Shown piece by piece: positions 52,579 through 61,836 of a DNA stretch of 64,000 nt (position 1 is its first letter; every line of letters starts with the position of its first letter). Below the pieces are notes generated by a model. It made no database searches. It was given only the letters and a program-made list of their open reading frames with translations, and was not told where the DNA came from. This DNA comes from Blautia sp. AF19-10LB (GTDB taxonomy: Bacteria > Bacillota > Clostridia > Lachnospirales > Lachnospiraceae). Made by a program: the position numbers and the translations under genes. Where the stretch lies: the NCBI RefSeq assembly GCF_003461245.1, contig NZ_QTWS01000006.1:83266-147265 (forward strand), in the 5' to 3' direction.

Positions 52579-53560
52579 GGTCTTCCTCATTTTTTTCTTC
52601 CGGCTCCCAGCCGAACTCATCTTTCAAATATTGTTTCCAGTCAAAAACTGCTTCTACTGCCTTGATTGCAACCTCAACCATGTCCGGTGTCGGCTCCTTG
52701 GTCGTAAGTTTCTGCATTGCCAGACCCGGCTTACTGAAAAAATCTGCCAGTTTGCTGTCCGTTCTTCCGGCCCACTGAATCATCTCGAAGGAGATTCCCG
52801 CCACGACCGGCACCATCAGGAGACGTCCAAAAAGGCGGACCCAGTAAACAGGCACCAGCACAAAAACAAAATGCAGGCAGATACTCACCAGCATGACCAG
52901 AAACAGGAAACTGGTTCCACAACGCTTATGCTGTCTGGAGCTTGCCATTACATTCTCTACTGTCAGAGGCATTCCATGCTCCACACAGTTGATGCATTTA
53001 TGCTCCGCTCCATGATACATGAAGGTCCTCTGGATATCCTTCATTCTGGAGATCAGGAACATATATCCCAGAAACAGTGCCAGTTTCACAAAAGCCTCCG
53101 CCACAGTCACTCCAAACTCAGAAGCTCCGACCTTACGAAGAAGGCTTGCCAGTGCATACGGAAGCAGCATAAAAGCTGCTACGGAGACAACAATGGAAAT
53201 CGCAACCGTTATGTACAGAAGCCACTGGAACTGCTTTGCTTCCTTCTCTTTCTTGGCAGAAAGTTCTTCCTCTGAAAGTTTCGCATTCTTTGCCGCTTCA
53301 TCCTCGTCCTCCTCGTCTCCTGCGATCTCTGCCGAGTACATGAGGCACTTGGTTCCGACTACAAGTCCGTCCACAAAGCTGACCACACCACGGATGATCG
53401 GCTTCTTAAGGAAAGAAGCCTTACCGAAGGTGCACTTGTAATCCTCAACCTTCAATTCTATTTCTTTATCCGGACGGCGTACTGCAACTGCATATTTGTC
53501 CTTGTGGCGCATCATGATACCTTCCATTACCGCCTGTCCGCCAATGTTTGATGGTTTCAT
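52562..53560 (-). CDS. yqhQ: YqhQ-like membrane protein (DUF1385)
   Basis: 332 residues. DUF1385 signatures: IGGQAVMEGIMMR at the start, MYHGAEHKCINCVEHG, and SRQHKRCGTSFLF. About four transmembrane segments. The soluble N-terminal part and the tail are charged. The molecular function is not established. It lies between rpmE and prmC, as in many Clostridia. Confidence 0.95.
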   Translation of the reverse strand: MKPSNIGGQAVMEGIMMRHKDKYAVAVRRPDKEIELKVEDYKCTFGKASFLKKPIIRGVVSFVDGLVVGTKCLMYSAEIAGDEEDEDEAAKNAKLSEEELSAKKEKEAKQFQWLLYITVAISIVVSVAAFMLLPYALASLLRKVGASEFGVTVAEAFVKLALFLGYMFLISRMKDIQRTFMYHGAEHKCINCVEHGMPLTVENVMASSRQHKRCGTSFLFLVMLVSICLHFVFVLVPVYWVRLFGRLLMVPVVAGISFEMIQWAGRTDSKLADFFSKPGLAMQKLTTKEPTPDMVEVAIKAVEAVFDWKQYLKDEFGWEPEEKNEEDHADIS

Positions 53561-53592
53561 ATATCACTCCAATTATCCACAGAAGCAAAGAA

Positions 53593-53618
53593 AGGTTGAG
53601 ATTTCCCAACCTCAACCT
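53593..53618 (-). terminator. Hairpin after rpmE
   Basis: AGGTTGAG / CTCAACCT stem of 8 bp. The following T-run is weak (TTTCTTTG), so it is perhaps only partly terminating before yqhQ. Confidence 0.5.
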
Positions 53619-53644
53619 GTTCTCTAGTTTCTTATTCTGTCTGA

Positions 53645-53848
53645 TTATTTGTTTAAGCCGTATTTTCTGTTGAACTTATCAATACGTCCGCGAGCCTGAG
53701 CCGCTTTCTGCTGTCCTGTGTAGAATGGATGGCATTTGGAACAGATTTCTACGTGGATATCTTTCTTTGTAGATCCTGTTACGAATGTGTTTCCACAGTT
53801 GCAGGTTACAGTTGCCTGATAGTAGTTCGGATGGATTCCTTCACGCAT
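53645..53848 (-). CDS. rpmE: Ribosomal protein L31 (zinc-binding form)
   Basis: 67 residues from the ATG at 53848 (GAGGTG upstream); the frame from 53857 adds three residues without a site. Four cysteines (CNCG...CSKCHPF) bind zinc, marking the C+ form rather than the zinc-free paralog. Confidence 0.97.
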   Translation of the reverse strand: MREGIHPNYYQATVTCNCGNTFVTGSTKKDIHVEICSKCHPFYTGQQKAAQARGRIDKFNRKYGLNK

Positions 53849-53923
53849 GATTTTCACCTCTCTATGTTCGTTCTATTTTCTATTCGTATTAATTTGACGA
53901 ATTTACTATTTCACAGCTTTCTG

Positions 53924-53952
53924 ATTATAACACAATGAATATTGGATTGCAA
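53924..53952 (-). promoter_or_regulatory. Promoter of rpmE
   Basis: TTGCAA (53952-53947), a 17-base spacer and TATAAT (53929-53924) on the minus strand, just before the rho stop. Confidence 0.75.
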
Positions 53953-53957
53953 GCTAT

Positions 53958-55508
53958 TTATAAAAATTTCTGTTTTTTTGCCATCTGGACAAATTCTGCA
54001 TTTGTCTTTGTCCTGGAGAACATGTTCAGGATCTGCTCTACTGCATCTTCAGCCTTGAGGCTGTTCAGCGCTTTACGCATATTATAGACAGCTTCCTGCT
54101 CTTCTTTACTAAGAAGAAGATCCTCTCTTCTGGTACCTGATTTCTGAATATCGATTGCAGGGAAGACTCGTTTTTCCTGGAGTTTACGGTCAAGTACAAG
54201 CTCCATGTTACCGGTTCCCTTGAATTCTTCATAAATGACATCGTCCATCTTGCTTCCGGTCTCTACAAGTGCCGTTGCAAGGATCGTCAGGCTTCCGCCC
54301 TCTCTCATATTACGTGCCGCGCCAAAAAATCTCTTCGGCATATGAAGGGCTGCCGGATCCAGACCACCGGAAAGCGTTCTTCCACTTGGATTTACACAGA
54401 GATTGTATGCCCTGGCAAGTCTCGTAATGGAGTCAAGGAGGATCGTAACATCCTGCTTATGCTCTACAAGACGGCGTGCACGCTCAACGACCATCTCTGA
54501 AACTCGTCTGTGATGCTCCGGAAGTTCGTCAAATGTAGAATAAATAACCTCTACATTGCTGCCCTGGATTTCTTCCTTGATATCAGTTACTTCCTCCGGA
54601 CGCTCATCGATCAGAAGAATGATGAGATGCATATTCGGGCTGTTTTTGAGGATAGATTTGGCCACATCCTTGAGAAGTGTGGTCTTACCAGCCTTCGGTG
54701 GAGATACGATCATGCCTCGCTGACCTTTACCGATCGGGCTTAACAGATCCATGATACGCATGGCAACTGTACCGCCCGGACGCTCCATACGAAGTCTCTC
54801 ATTCGGGAAGATCGGAGTCATATCTTCGAAATTATAACGTCTCTGTCCTTCACTTGGATGGAATCCATTGATCGAATCCACATAGAGAAGTGCACTGAAC
54901 TTCTCACCCTGTGTCTTGATGCGGATGCTTCCTTTAAGGATATCGCCGGTCTTCAGATTGAAGCGGCGGATCTGGGACGGTGAAACATAGATATCATTTT
55001 CTCCCGGCAGATAATTTTCACAGCGGATAAAACCGTATCCATCCGGAAGCACTTCCAGAATGCCATCTGCTTTCTCGCCGCTGTCAAGCTGCGCTGTCTC
55101 TGACGGGGCTTTAAAAAACTCCGGAGTTCTCTCCTGATAGTCCTCCTGACTGCGATATGCATAACCTTCCGGATTTCGTTCCTGATAGTTGTTCCGCTCC
55201 TGATAATTTCGTCTCTCATTATTATCATAAAAAGTACGGTTTTCACGAGTTCTGAAACTCTGACGTGCTGATTTTTCATTTGCCCGTTCAAAATATCTCT
55301 GTTCTCTCACCACTTCCTGTGGTTTTTCAGTCTGAACGCTCTTCTGTACCTTTGGTGCAGATTCTTTCTGAGCAGCCTCCTTCTCATCCTCCTCAAGCAT
55401 ACGGTTGATCAGTTCCGGCTTTCTCAGAGTGGAAATCCCCCTTAATCCCCTTGCTTTTGCAAGGTCTTTCAATGTTGCCAGCGGCAACGATTCATATTTT
55501 TCTCTCAT
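53958..55508 (-). CDS. rho: Transcription termination factor Rho with low-complexity insertion
   Basis: 516 residues from the ATG at 55508 (GAGAGG upstream); the open frame to 55679 lies over the next gene and is rejected. N-terminal Rho domain ([24 protein letters not shown]). Residues 41-140 are a charged, N/Q/R/Y-rich, probably disordered insertion with NYQER repeated. Then come the cold-shock RNA-binding domain ([25 protein letters not shown]), P-loop [10 protein letters not shown], Walker [14 protein letters not shown], and the Q- and R-loops. A hexameric RNA helicase. The insertion is similar in kind to those of other clostridial Rho proteins. Confidence 0.96.
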   Translation of the reverse strand: MREKYESLPLATLKDLAKARGLRGISTLRKPELINRMLEEDEKEAAQKESAPKVQKSVQTEKPQEVVREQRYFERANEKSARQSFRTRENRTFYDNNERRNYQERNNYQERNPEGYAYRSQEDYQERTPEFFKAPSETAQLDSGEKADGILEVLPDGYGFIRCENYLPGENDIYVSPSQIRRFNLKTGDILKGSIRIKTQGEKFSALLYVDSINGFHPSEGQRRYNFEDMTPIFPNERLRMERPGGTVAMRIMDLLSPIGKGQRGMIVSPPKAGKTTLLKDVAKSILKNSPNMHLIILLIDERPEEVTDIKEEIQGSNVEVIYSTFDELPEHHRRVSEMVVERARRLVEHKQDVTILLDSITRLARAYNLCVNPSGRTLSGGLDPAALHMPKRFFGAARNMREGGSLTILATALVETGSKMDDVIYEEFKGTGNMELVLDRKLQEKRVFPAIDIQKSGTRREDLLLSKEEQEAVYNMRKALNSLKAEDAVEQILNMFSRTKTNAEFVQMAKKQKFL

Positions 55509-55540
55509 AAAAAACCTCTCATTTTTCTTCTTACAGGTCC

Positions 55541-56041
55541 TTAATGAATCAGATTTCCAAGAACGCCATAAGAAACTATACTCATGATAACAGTTGCCAT
55601 AATAAGACCACAGAAAATTGCGATCGAAGATTTCTTGATATCTACTTCCAGAAGAGATGCGATCAGTGAGCCTGTCCATGCACCGGTCCCCGGAAGCGGG
55701 ATTCCTACAAACAGCAAAAGCCCCAGAAATTCATATCTCTTGATCTGGTCACTCTTGCCCATTGCACGGTTTTCCATTTTTATAATAAGTCCACGGAAAA
55801 TTTTTGTTTTTTTGAGCCATTTGAAGATTTGTTTGATAAACAACAGAATAAACGGGATCGGAATTATATTTCCTAAAATACAGATGGGAATCGCTTTCAC
55901 CATAGATATATTAAGAAGCGATGCTGCCAGAAGTCCGCCCCTTAGTTCCAGGATTGGAATCATGGAAATAATAAAGATCACCATTTCTCTTGAGATATGC
56001 TGCCCAAGAGTATTTGTAAACCAGTTTACTAAAACTTCCAA
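55541..56041 (-). CDS. Small multidrug export family protein (COG2426)
   Basis: 166 residues with four hydrophobic helices. Pattern IISMIPILELRGGLLAAS near the start and LLFVGIPLPGTGAWTGSLIASLLEV in the middle, as in the sm_multidrug_ex family. Transport function is poorly established. Lies between hisC and rho, 11 bases after hisC. Confidence 0.85.
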   Translation of the reverse strand: MEVLVNWFTNTLGQHISREMVIFIISMIPILELRGGLLAASLLNISMVKAIPICILGNIIPIPFILLFIKQIFKWLKKTKIFRGLIIKMENRAMGKSDQIKRYEFLGLLLFVGIPLPGTGAWTGSLIASLLEVDIKKSSIAIFCGLIMATVIMSIVSYGVLGNLIH

Positions 56042-56052
56042 TATATTTCTCC

Positions 56053-57111
56053 TTATTCAGATAAATAGTCTCTGAGGAATCCAATAAAAGTTTCCATTTC
56101 TTCTCTGGTTCCTACAGTAATGCGAAGATGATTTCCTGTTCGTCCACCCGGGAAATATCTCACATAGATGTGGCGTTCACGCAGTGCTTTAAACAGATCC
56201 TCTGCCGGACAGGTCTCATGCGTTGCAAAAATAAAGTTTGCCTTGGAGTCCTCAAAAGAAAAGCCGAGCTTGCTGAGTTCCTTCTTTGTCCACTCTCTTG
56301 TCTCTATGATCTTATGACAGGTCTCGCAGAAATACTCCTGATCTTTGACTGCTGCCACACCTGCTGCCAGGGCGGTTCTGTCCATAGTATAAGAGTTGAA
56401 AGAATATTTGGCATCATTCAGATATTTAATCAGTTTCGGTGAACCCATTGCAAAACCGATTCTCATTCCCGCCATAGACCTGGACTTGGAAAATGTCTGA
56501 ACGATCAGAAGATTCTCGTATTTTTCGATGAGAGGAAGTGCTGACTGTGAGCCAAAATCCACATAGGCTTCATCTACGATCACAATCACATCCTGATTGT
56601 GTGCAACAATGTCCTCCACTTCAGAAAGCGGCATTACCACACCTGTTGGTGCATTTGGATTCGGAAATACAATTCCTCCATTTTCCCCGAAGTAATCTTC
56701 TTTGCGAATGTGGAAATGCTCATCCAGTGCCGGCCTCTCATACGGAATACGGAAAAGATCTGCCCATACATCGTAGAAAGAATAAGTGATATCCGGAAAC
56801 AGGATTGGTTTCTCACTGTTAAAGAAAGTAAGGAAACTCATTGCAAGTACATCATCAGACCCTACGCCTACAAACACCTGATTATCCGAAAGCCCGTAAG
56901 TATCAGCAATTGCGCGTACAAGATCCAGTGCTGCCGGATCCGGATAAAGTCTCAGTGTATCGGTATCCATATTGCGAAGCACTTCTCGTACTCCCGGTGC
57001 CGGCGGATATGGGTTTTCATTTGTATTCAGTTTGATCATATCCGGCTGATTTGGCTGTTCTCCCGGAGTATACGGAACAACTTTGCGGATATTGTTTTCC
57101 CAGTTTGCCAT
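56053..57111 (-). CDS. hisC: Histidinol-phosphate aminotransferase
   Basis: 352 residues, PLP fold type I. Motifs: IKLNTNENPYPPAPGV, FPNPNAPTGVV, DEAYVDFG, and the PLP lysine in FSKSRSMAGMRIGFA, with a C-terminal arginine in LRITVGT. Converts histidinol phosphate to the keto form for histidine synthesis. Not next to other his genes. May also transaminate aromatic amino acids, as paralogs do. Confidence 0.94.
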   Translation of the reverse strand: MANWENNIRKVVPYTPGEQPNQPDMIKLNTNENPYPPAPGVREVLRNMDTDTLRLYPDPAALDLVRAIADTYGLSDNQVFVGVGSDDVLAMSFLTFFNSEKPILFPDITYSFYDVWADLFRIPYERPALDEHFHIRKEDYFGENGGIVFPNPNAPTGVVMPLSEVEDIVAHNQDVIVIVDEAYVDFGSQSALPLIEKYENLLIVQTFSKSRSMAGMRIGFAMGSPKLIKYLNDAKYSFNSYTMDRTALAAGVAAVKDQEYFCETCHKIIETREWTKKELSKLGFSFEDSKANFIFATHETCPAEDLFKALRERHIYVRYFPGGRTGNHLRITVGTREEMETFIGFLRDYLSE

Positions 57112-57152
57112 ATCTTAATCCCCTTTCACATATCTGCTATTGTACCTATTCT

Positions 57153-58112
57153 TTAGATATTTGTCAAAGATTTCTTCTTATTCTGGCTGTTCTTTCTGTA
57201 CTTCAGAGGTGTTGTCCCCGTCTGCCTGTGAAACTCCCGCAGAAAATTGCCGAGATTATTATATCCACACTCCATTGCAACTTCTGTCACAGACTCGTCC
57301 GTATCCTCCAGAAAATGCATTGCCTGACGGATCCGAAACTCATTGATATATACCATCGGTGAACGTCCGATGCTTTTCTTAAAAAAGCGGCAGAAATACT
57401 GTTCATTCATATTAATGAGTTTCGCCAGATCTCTTATGTATATTTTTTCGTCATAGTGTCCCTTTATATAAGAAAGAACTTTCTTGATCTCTTCAACACG
57501 CTTATTGCCATTCTCCGTCATAACAGTAAAAAGCTGATATTTCCACAGAACTGCAAGGATCCGGAGCAAAGAGGACTTAATGTACATCTGGCTCACCACA
57601 TCATCGGTAACGCCGCCTTTGGTCATCCAGAGTTTCTCCGTCCCGTCTTTGTGAAAAATCATCAGGATCTCTTTGAAATACTGGCGAATCTCCTCAAAAA
57701 CAGCATCTCCTGGAAAAATCTGCCTCGGAAAAAGCAGCCGCCCGTTCTGGATCGGCTGGAGCAGTTCTATCTGCGCTGCATCATAAGATTCAAAACTCAG
57801 GACAGCCGGGTGAAACACAATTGCGTCCTCTCCCGACTCCTCTGAGCAGATTTTTGTAATGCTGTGCAGTTCTCCCGGATTAATGAAACAGATACATTCG
57901 GATTCAACCGGATAAACTTCCATGTTGACTTCCAAAAGAAAGCCACCTTTATCAAAATAAAGCATCTCTACTTCATCGTGCCAGTGATGTTTCACCATAA
58001 CACCCTGACCTTTTGAACTTGTTCTGTATACAGCGCAGGGGAACGTTTTGGTCCCATGGCTTCGAATTTCTTTTAGTCTTGTATTTTCTTCTTTTTTCAT
58101 CCTGAAATACAA
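57153..58112 (-). CDS. AraC-family regulator with cupin N-terminus
   Basis: 319 residues. The N-terminal AraC-type cupin (about 30-110) shows HWHDEVEMLYFDKGGFLLEV and INPGELHSI. A helical linker follows. The C-terminal double helix-turn-helix (about 215-310) has IYIRDLAKLINMNEQYFCRFFKKSIGRSPMVYINEFRI and the second signature MECGYNNLGNFLREFHRQTG. Resembles regulators of carbohydrate use. It may start at the second Met (58100). The neighbouring malic-enzyme pseudogene ends about 17 bases upstream. Confidence 0.92.
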   Translation of the reverse strand: MYFRMKKEENTRLKEIRSHGTKTFPCAVYRTSSKGQGVMVKHHWHDEVEMLYFDKGGFLLEVNMEVYPVESECICFINPGELHSITKICSEESGEDAIVFHPAVLSFESYDAAQIELLQPIQNGRLLFPRQIFPGDAVFEEIRQYFKEILMIFHKDGTEKLWMTKGGVTDDVVSQMYIKSSLLRILAVLWKYQLFTVMTENGNKRVEEIKKVLSYIKGHYDEKIYIRDLAKLINMNEQYFCRFFKKSIGRSPMVYINEFRIRQAMHFLEDTDESVTEVAMECGYNNLGNFLREFHRQTGTTPLKYRKNSQNKKKSLTNI

Positions 58113-58128
58113 CTACCGGATCATACGG

Positions 58129-58854
58129 TCAGATGCGGGCTCCGCCTTTTCTTGCCTCATCCGGCATGATCTCCGGTGGCGGGTTTGCCATGGCAAAAAC
58201 AATCGCATCGTCTGCCATTGTGCTTACCATCTCTGCTGTGACAATATTCGGTGCAGATACGCCGACAAAGATATCTCTGCCCTTCATAGCAGTCTTGAGG
58301 TCTCCATGGATCTGTTCTTTGTTTGTCTTTTCTGCAATTTCTTTCTGTGCCGGGTTCATCCACTCTTCTCCCGGTGCAAGGATTCCCTTGCGTTCAACCA
58401 TAACAACATCACCGATTCCAAGTTCCAGAAGGAGTTTACAGATAGAAATACCTGCAGATCCGGCACCATTGATGACTACCCTGGCCTCTGAGAATTTCTT
58501 ATTCACAAGTCTGAGCGCATTAGTCAGCCCCGCAGATACTATGATCGCAGTTCCGTGCTGGTCATCGTGGAAAATCGGTATGTCACATTTTTCTTTGAGC
58601 TTCTTTTCGATTTCGAAACATCTCGGTGCGGAAATATCCTCCAGATTGACTCCGCCAAAAGATCCTGAGATCAGATAAATCGTATTTACAATCTAATCCA
58701 CATCATTGCTCTTGATACAGAGCGGGAATGCATCTACATCACCAAAAGCCTTGAATAATGCACATTTTCCTTCCATAACAGGCATGCCGGCTTCCGGTCC
58801 GATGTTGCCCTTCCATTCTCCATGTAATCTTAAAGATTCTTTTGCGTAATCCAT
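58129..58854 (-). pseudogene. NAD-dependent malic enzyme, decayed
   Basis: On the minus strand from an ATG at 58854 the reading matches malic enzyme but is broken in three ways. After [11 protein letters not shown] the sequence jumps to [14 protein letters not shown], lacking about 60 residues. A TAG stands in place of a Glu codon after SNDVD. The frame resumes with no shift (FGGVNLEDISAPRCFEIEKK, HDDQHGTAI, NAD loop GAGSAGISI). It stops at GGARI, lacking about 90 C-terminal residues. Part from 58506 is still open. No function expected. Confidence 0.9.
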
Positions 58855-58943
58855 TTCTGTTATCCTCCGTGGAATCTTAGTATTTTGATGTTGCTGTTTT
58901 AATGTCTCTATTGTAATCTATTCATTATTTACTTTCAACACTT

Positions 58944-59672
58944 TCAGATACGTTTTCCCTCTGGTTTGCACTCTTTCTGCATTTCATCCATATAACGCTC
59001 GATCGTATCCATGTGTTCAGACATGCAGTGTTCTGCCTGTTCCACATCGTTGTTGATGATTGCCTCTACCAGACGGTGATGCTGCTCATCTATGTCTTTG
59101 GATGAATTATTTTTTCTCATGATATAATCTCTGGTGCCGGATACAATGTTGTCCGTGAGCTGGTCTGCTGCTGCCAGAACACTGTAGACCATCGGATTAT
59201 CCGCGATCTTTGCAATTTTGGTGTGAAGTTCACGGTCCAGCTCTCCCCTTGTCTTCTCATCTTCCTCTGAATCCAGACGGTCGAGGATCATCCAGAGTTC
59301 TGCTGCATCCAGCGGAGTACATTTCTTTGCAGCAAGGATTGCCGCTTCTCTCTCCAATGCTGCACGGAACTGCTGGTTCTGTTTCAGATATCCATTATTC
59401 AGCTTAAAAAGAATAGTCAAAGGCCCGATCAGCCAGGTATCCAGATTCTCAGTAATATAATTCCCGCCTCCCGGAACCGGTTTGATGATCCCAAGCAGTT
59501 CCAGTGCCCGCAGTACTTCTCTTACCGCCGGTCTGGACACGCCCATAGTCTCTGCCATTGTCCGCTCTGCCGGAAGTGCGTCACCTGCCTTTAGTTTTCC
59601 ATTCTGGATATTATCTATGATCTGATTCAGAATCCCGTTAAATGCACGTTCATCTCCTATTTTTTTAAACAT
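58944..59672 (-). CDS. FadR/GntR-family regulator (FCD domain)
   Basis: 242 residues. The N-terminal winged helix (LKAGDALPAERTMAETMGVSRPAVREVLRALELLGIIKPVPGGGNYI) is of the GntR type. The C-terminal helical FCD domain (about 95-230: FRAALEREAAILAAKKCTPLDAAELW; histidines in ELHTKIAKIADNP and EQHHRLVEAIINND that bind metal and organic acid) is of the FadR type. It probably regulated the adjacent malic enzyme, now a pseudogene, and related dicarboxylate genes. No clear operator was seen. Confidence 0.93.
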   Translation of the reverse strand: MFKKIGDERAFNGILNQIIDNIQNGKLKAGDALPAERTMAETMGVSRPAVREVLRALELLGIIKPVPGGGNYITENLDTWLIGPLTILFKLNNGYLKQNQQFRAALEREAAILAAKKCTPLDAAELWMILDRLDSEEDEKTRGELDRELHTKIAKIADNPMVYSVLAAADQLTDNIVSGTRDYIMRKNNSSKDIDEQHHRLVEAIINNDVEQAEHCMSEHMDTIERYMDEMQKECKPEGKRI

Positions 59673-59847
59673 GATCTATGCCTCCGCATCCCGCTCTTCC
59701 CTGTACAGCTGATCCCGCCATACAAAAAACAGCGATTCTTTTCTTATTTATGTCTGTAAAATAAATATAGCATTTCTGCCAGTTTACAGCAAGCATTCCA
59801 CACGATTCTGACTGCATTCTTTTCTATACAAGTTTCTGTTTCTTTAA

Positions 59848-59874
59848 TAAAAAACTGCCCTGAGGCATTTTTTT
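59848..59874 (-). terminator. Terminator of the kinase operon
   Basis: Minus-strand AAAAAATGCC-TCA-GGGCAGTTTTTT with a long T-run, just after the stop of the secreted-protein gene. Confidence 0.8.
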
Positions 59875-59878
59875 GTAT

Positions 59879-60895
59879 TTATGGTTCCTCTGCTGCATTT
59901 TCTGCATTTTCATTGTACCAGGTAGCAATCCGTTCTTTTTCCCCGGTACTGCGGTCCAGTCTCCATAATTCTGTGTTATTTTCACCCTGATCCGGCAGGA
60001 ACTGTATAAAGAAAGTCGCATCTCCAACTTCATTACAGCCACTTATATACAGATTCATTCCGCCAAAATCGTATTGTGATACAGAACCATCTCGCATATT
60101 TCTTCTGTACAGTACAGTATTTCCATCTTCTGTCTTTTTGTAGTAAAGTCCATCTCCTGTGACAACTGATCTGGAAGCATTTCCCTTTTCAAGAACTACT
60201 TTCTTTCCTGTTTTTATATCATATCCACAGGTTGTCCAGGTATCACCATCCTGATAGATATAGCAGACTTTGCTTCCTACGATTCCCAGTACAGAACCTT
60301 CGATACTGCCGTCCTTCTGTATATTTTCAAATCCGGGCTCTGAAACATACCAGTCTCCGTCTTCAATCCCCGTAGAGACCCATATCTTTTCATTTCCATA
60401 ACGAAAAACATAACTGCCGCTCTCTACATCCTCTCCTGTCGCAAGATCAATCTTTCTTCCATCGTAGTTCTGACTGCCATCACCGGAGGTATAATACAGA
60501 TAATTATTATAGATACAGAATTTTGCATTAGGTTTCGCTGAATTTGTAAGAACCGTCTGATTATCTCCATCCAGATCCATACGGATGATCTCACTCGACT
60601 GACCAGAAACTGTGCTGGATTTGCGCCAGTAGATCTTGTCCTGATAAATTGCCATCGTATCTTTGTACTGTCCGGAGATACAGTGATACCCTTTCTTTGC
60701 AACCTTATCCACAGTATAGATTTCTCCATTATATTCTCCAAATGTGCCGGAAGTCACAACTTCCCCGGTATTCGCATCCGTATCTTCTGCCGCCTGAACA
60801 GGCATCACACTGCTGTTTGCCACTACAAAGCTACTGCAGATTACAGCCAGTAACAGTATCCACAATTTCCGTCGTTTCTCTGCTGCTTCTCTCAT
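59879..60895 (-). CDS. Secreted beta-propeller-like protein of unknown function
   Basis: 338 residues. Signal peptide ending VQAAE (about 33-37), with no lipobox. About ten repeats with YY/YW and DG signals follow: GEIYTVDKVAKKG, DKIYWRKSSTVSG, NNYLYYTSGDG, GDGLYYKKTEDGN. The repeats resemble DUF5050-type propeller blades. A sensor or binding role is possible. Last gene of the Ser/Thr kinase operon; the kinase stop lies one base before its start, with GGGAGGA for translation. Confidence 0.8.
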   Translation of the reverse strand: MREAAEKRRKLWILLLAVICSSFVVANSSVMPVQAAEDTDANTGEVVTSGTFGEYNGEIYTVDKVAKKGYHCISGQYKDTMAIYQDKIYWRKSSTVSGQSSEIIRMDLDGDNQTVLTNSAKPNAKFCIYNNYLYYTSGDGSQNYDGRKIDLATGEDVESGSYVFRYGNEKIWVSTGIEDGDWYVSEPGFENIQKDGSIEGSVLGIVGSKVCYIYQDGDTWTTCGYDIKTGKKVVLEKGNASRSVVTGDGLYYKKTEDGNTVLYRRNMRDGSVSQYDFGGMNLYISGCNEVGDATFFIQFLPDQGENNTELWRLDRSTGEKERIATWYNENAENAAEEP

Positions 60896-60896
60896 T

Positions 60897-61808
60897 TCAC
60901 ATTCCTCCCGAAAATTTTTCTACATCTTTTATCATAGACGCCATTTTCTGATAGCGGTTTTCTTTCCGAATACTCAGTCCTCTTTTTAATATTTCTTCTA
61001 TTACAGGAGGAATCGGGATTCCGAGCTGCGACGGCATGCGCAGATCATCATGTTCTGCCCGTCTGACGGATCTCATTGGTCTCTGTCCTGTGATTCCACG
61101 ATATATAACTGCACTGAGCGCATAAACATCTGTCCATGGTCCCTGTTCATGTTCTGAGTACTGCTCCAGCGGAGCATAGCCATCCTTCAGTTCCATAGTA
61201 TAGGTATTTCTGTTCAGATAATCTCTGGCAGACCCAAAATCCATCAGCTTCAATCCTGTCCCTGAAGCATCATTTTGTGCAAATTTAATATTATCCGGAC
61301 TGATATCTCTGTGAATGATTCCGGACTCGTGAATTTTGTCCAGTGTCCGCATTACCGGAAGCAGCATGCCAAACATCTCTGCCGCCTCTACTCTTCCTTT
61401 TTTTCGGAAATATTCATTCAGCCCGGGACCATCGAGAAACTCCATGATAATATAAACCGTATTATTTGCTTCAAAATAGCCATACACCCGAACCACATTC
61501 GGCTGTGAGGCAAACTTACTGAGCCGTCGTGCCTCTTCTACAAATTTCTGCTTTGCTCTCTCAAATTCCTGCTGGTCTTCTTCATTTGTCAGAACAACTC
61601 TGTTACCCTGCCGGTACATACAGCCCCTGTTATAAAACTCTTTGACAGCTACTTTCCTGTTTCCAAGCATTGCCTCATAAGTAACAGAAAATTCTCCCAT
61701 CCGCAAAGTCCTCAAAATACGGCATTTTCCAGCCAGAACGATTCCTTCCGGAAGGTGATCTTCTCTAAGTGTTATTGTTATCTTTCCCATACGTGCTCTG
61801 TTCTCCAT
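60897..61808 (-). CDS. Eukaryotic-like Ser/Thr protein kinase
   Basis: 303 residues. Kinase fold: ATP-binding lysine Lys56 (VAVKEFYN), catalytic loop HRDISPDN (166-173), DFG (190-192), activation segment GYAPLEQYS, and DVYALSAVIYRGITGQRP. The glycine-rich loop is poor (LRMGEFSVTYEA), so ATP binding should be tested. It lacks a transmembrane helix and PASTA repeats, so it is a cytosolic stand-alone kinase. Met at 61790 is an alternative start. The second gene upstream and the fourth gene are of unknown or secreted type. Confidence 0.92.
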   Translation of the reverse strand: MENRARMGKITITLREDHLPEGIVLAGKCRILRTLRMGEFSVTYEAMLGNRKVAVKEFYNRGCMYRQGNRVVLTNEEDQQEFERAKQKFVEEARRLSKFASQPNVVRVYGYFEANNTVYIIMEFLDGPGLNEYFRKKGRVEAAEMFGMLLPVMRTLDKIHESGIIHRDISPDNIKFAQNDASGTGLKLMDFGSARDYLNRNTYTMELKDGYAPLEQYSEHEQGPWTDVYALSAVIYRGITGQRPMRSVRRAEHDDLRMPSQLGIPIPPVIEEILKRGLSIRKENRYQKMASMIKDVEKFSGGM

Positions 61809-61836
61809 CCGTTATGCAGATTTTTATTGCAATCTC

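Noticed and set aside
55509-55679. N-terminal extension of rho
   Set aside because: The 57 extra residues overlap the exporter gene and do not match Rho; a ribosome binding site precedes the Met at 55508.
57112-57152. T-box or riboswitch before hisC
   Set aside because: The 40-base gap is too short, and no specifier loop or antiterminator is visible.
58129-58506. Short malic-enzyme-like protein as a functional gene
   Set aside because: It is the open remainder of a pseudogene, lacking the N-terminal half and the C-terminus, so it could not form the active site.
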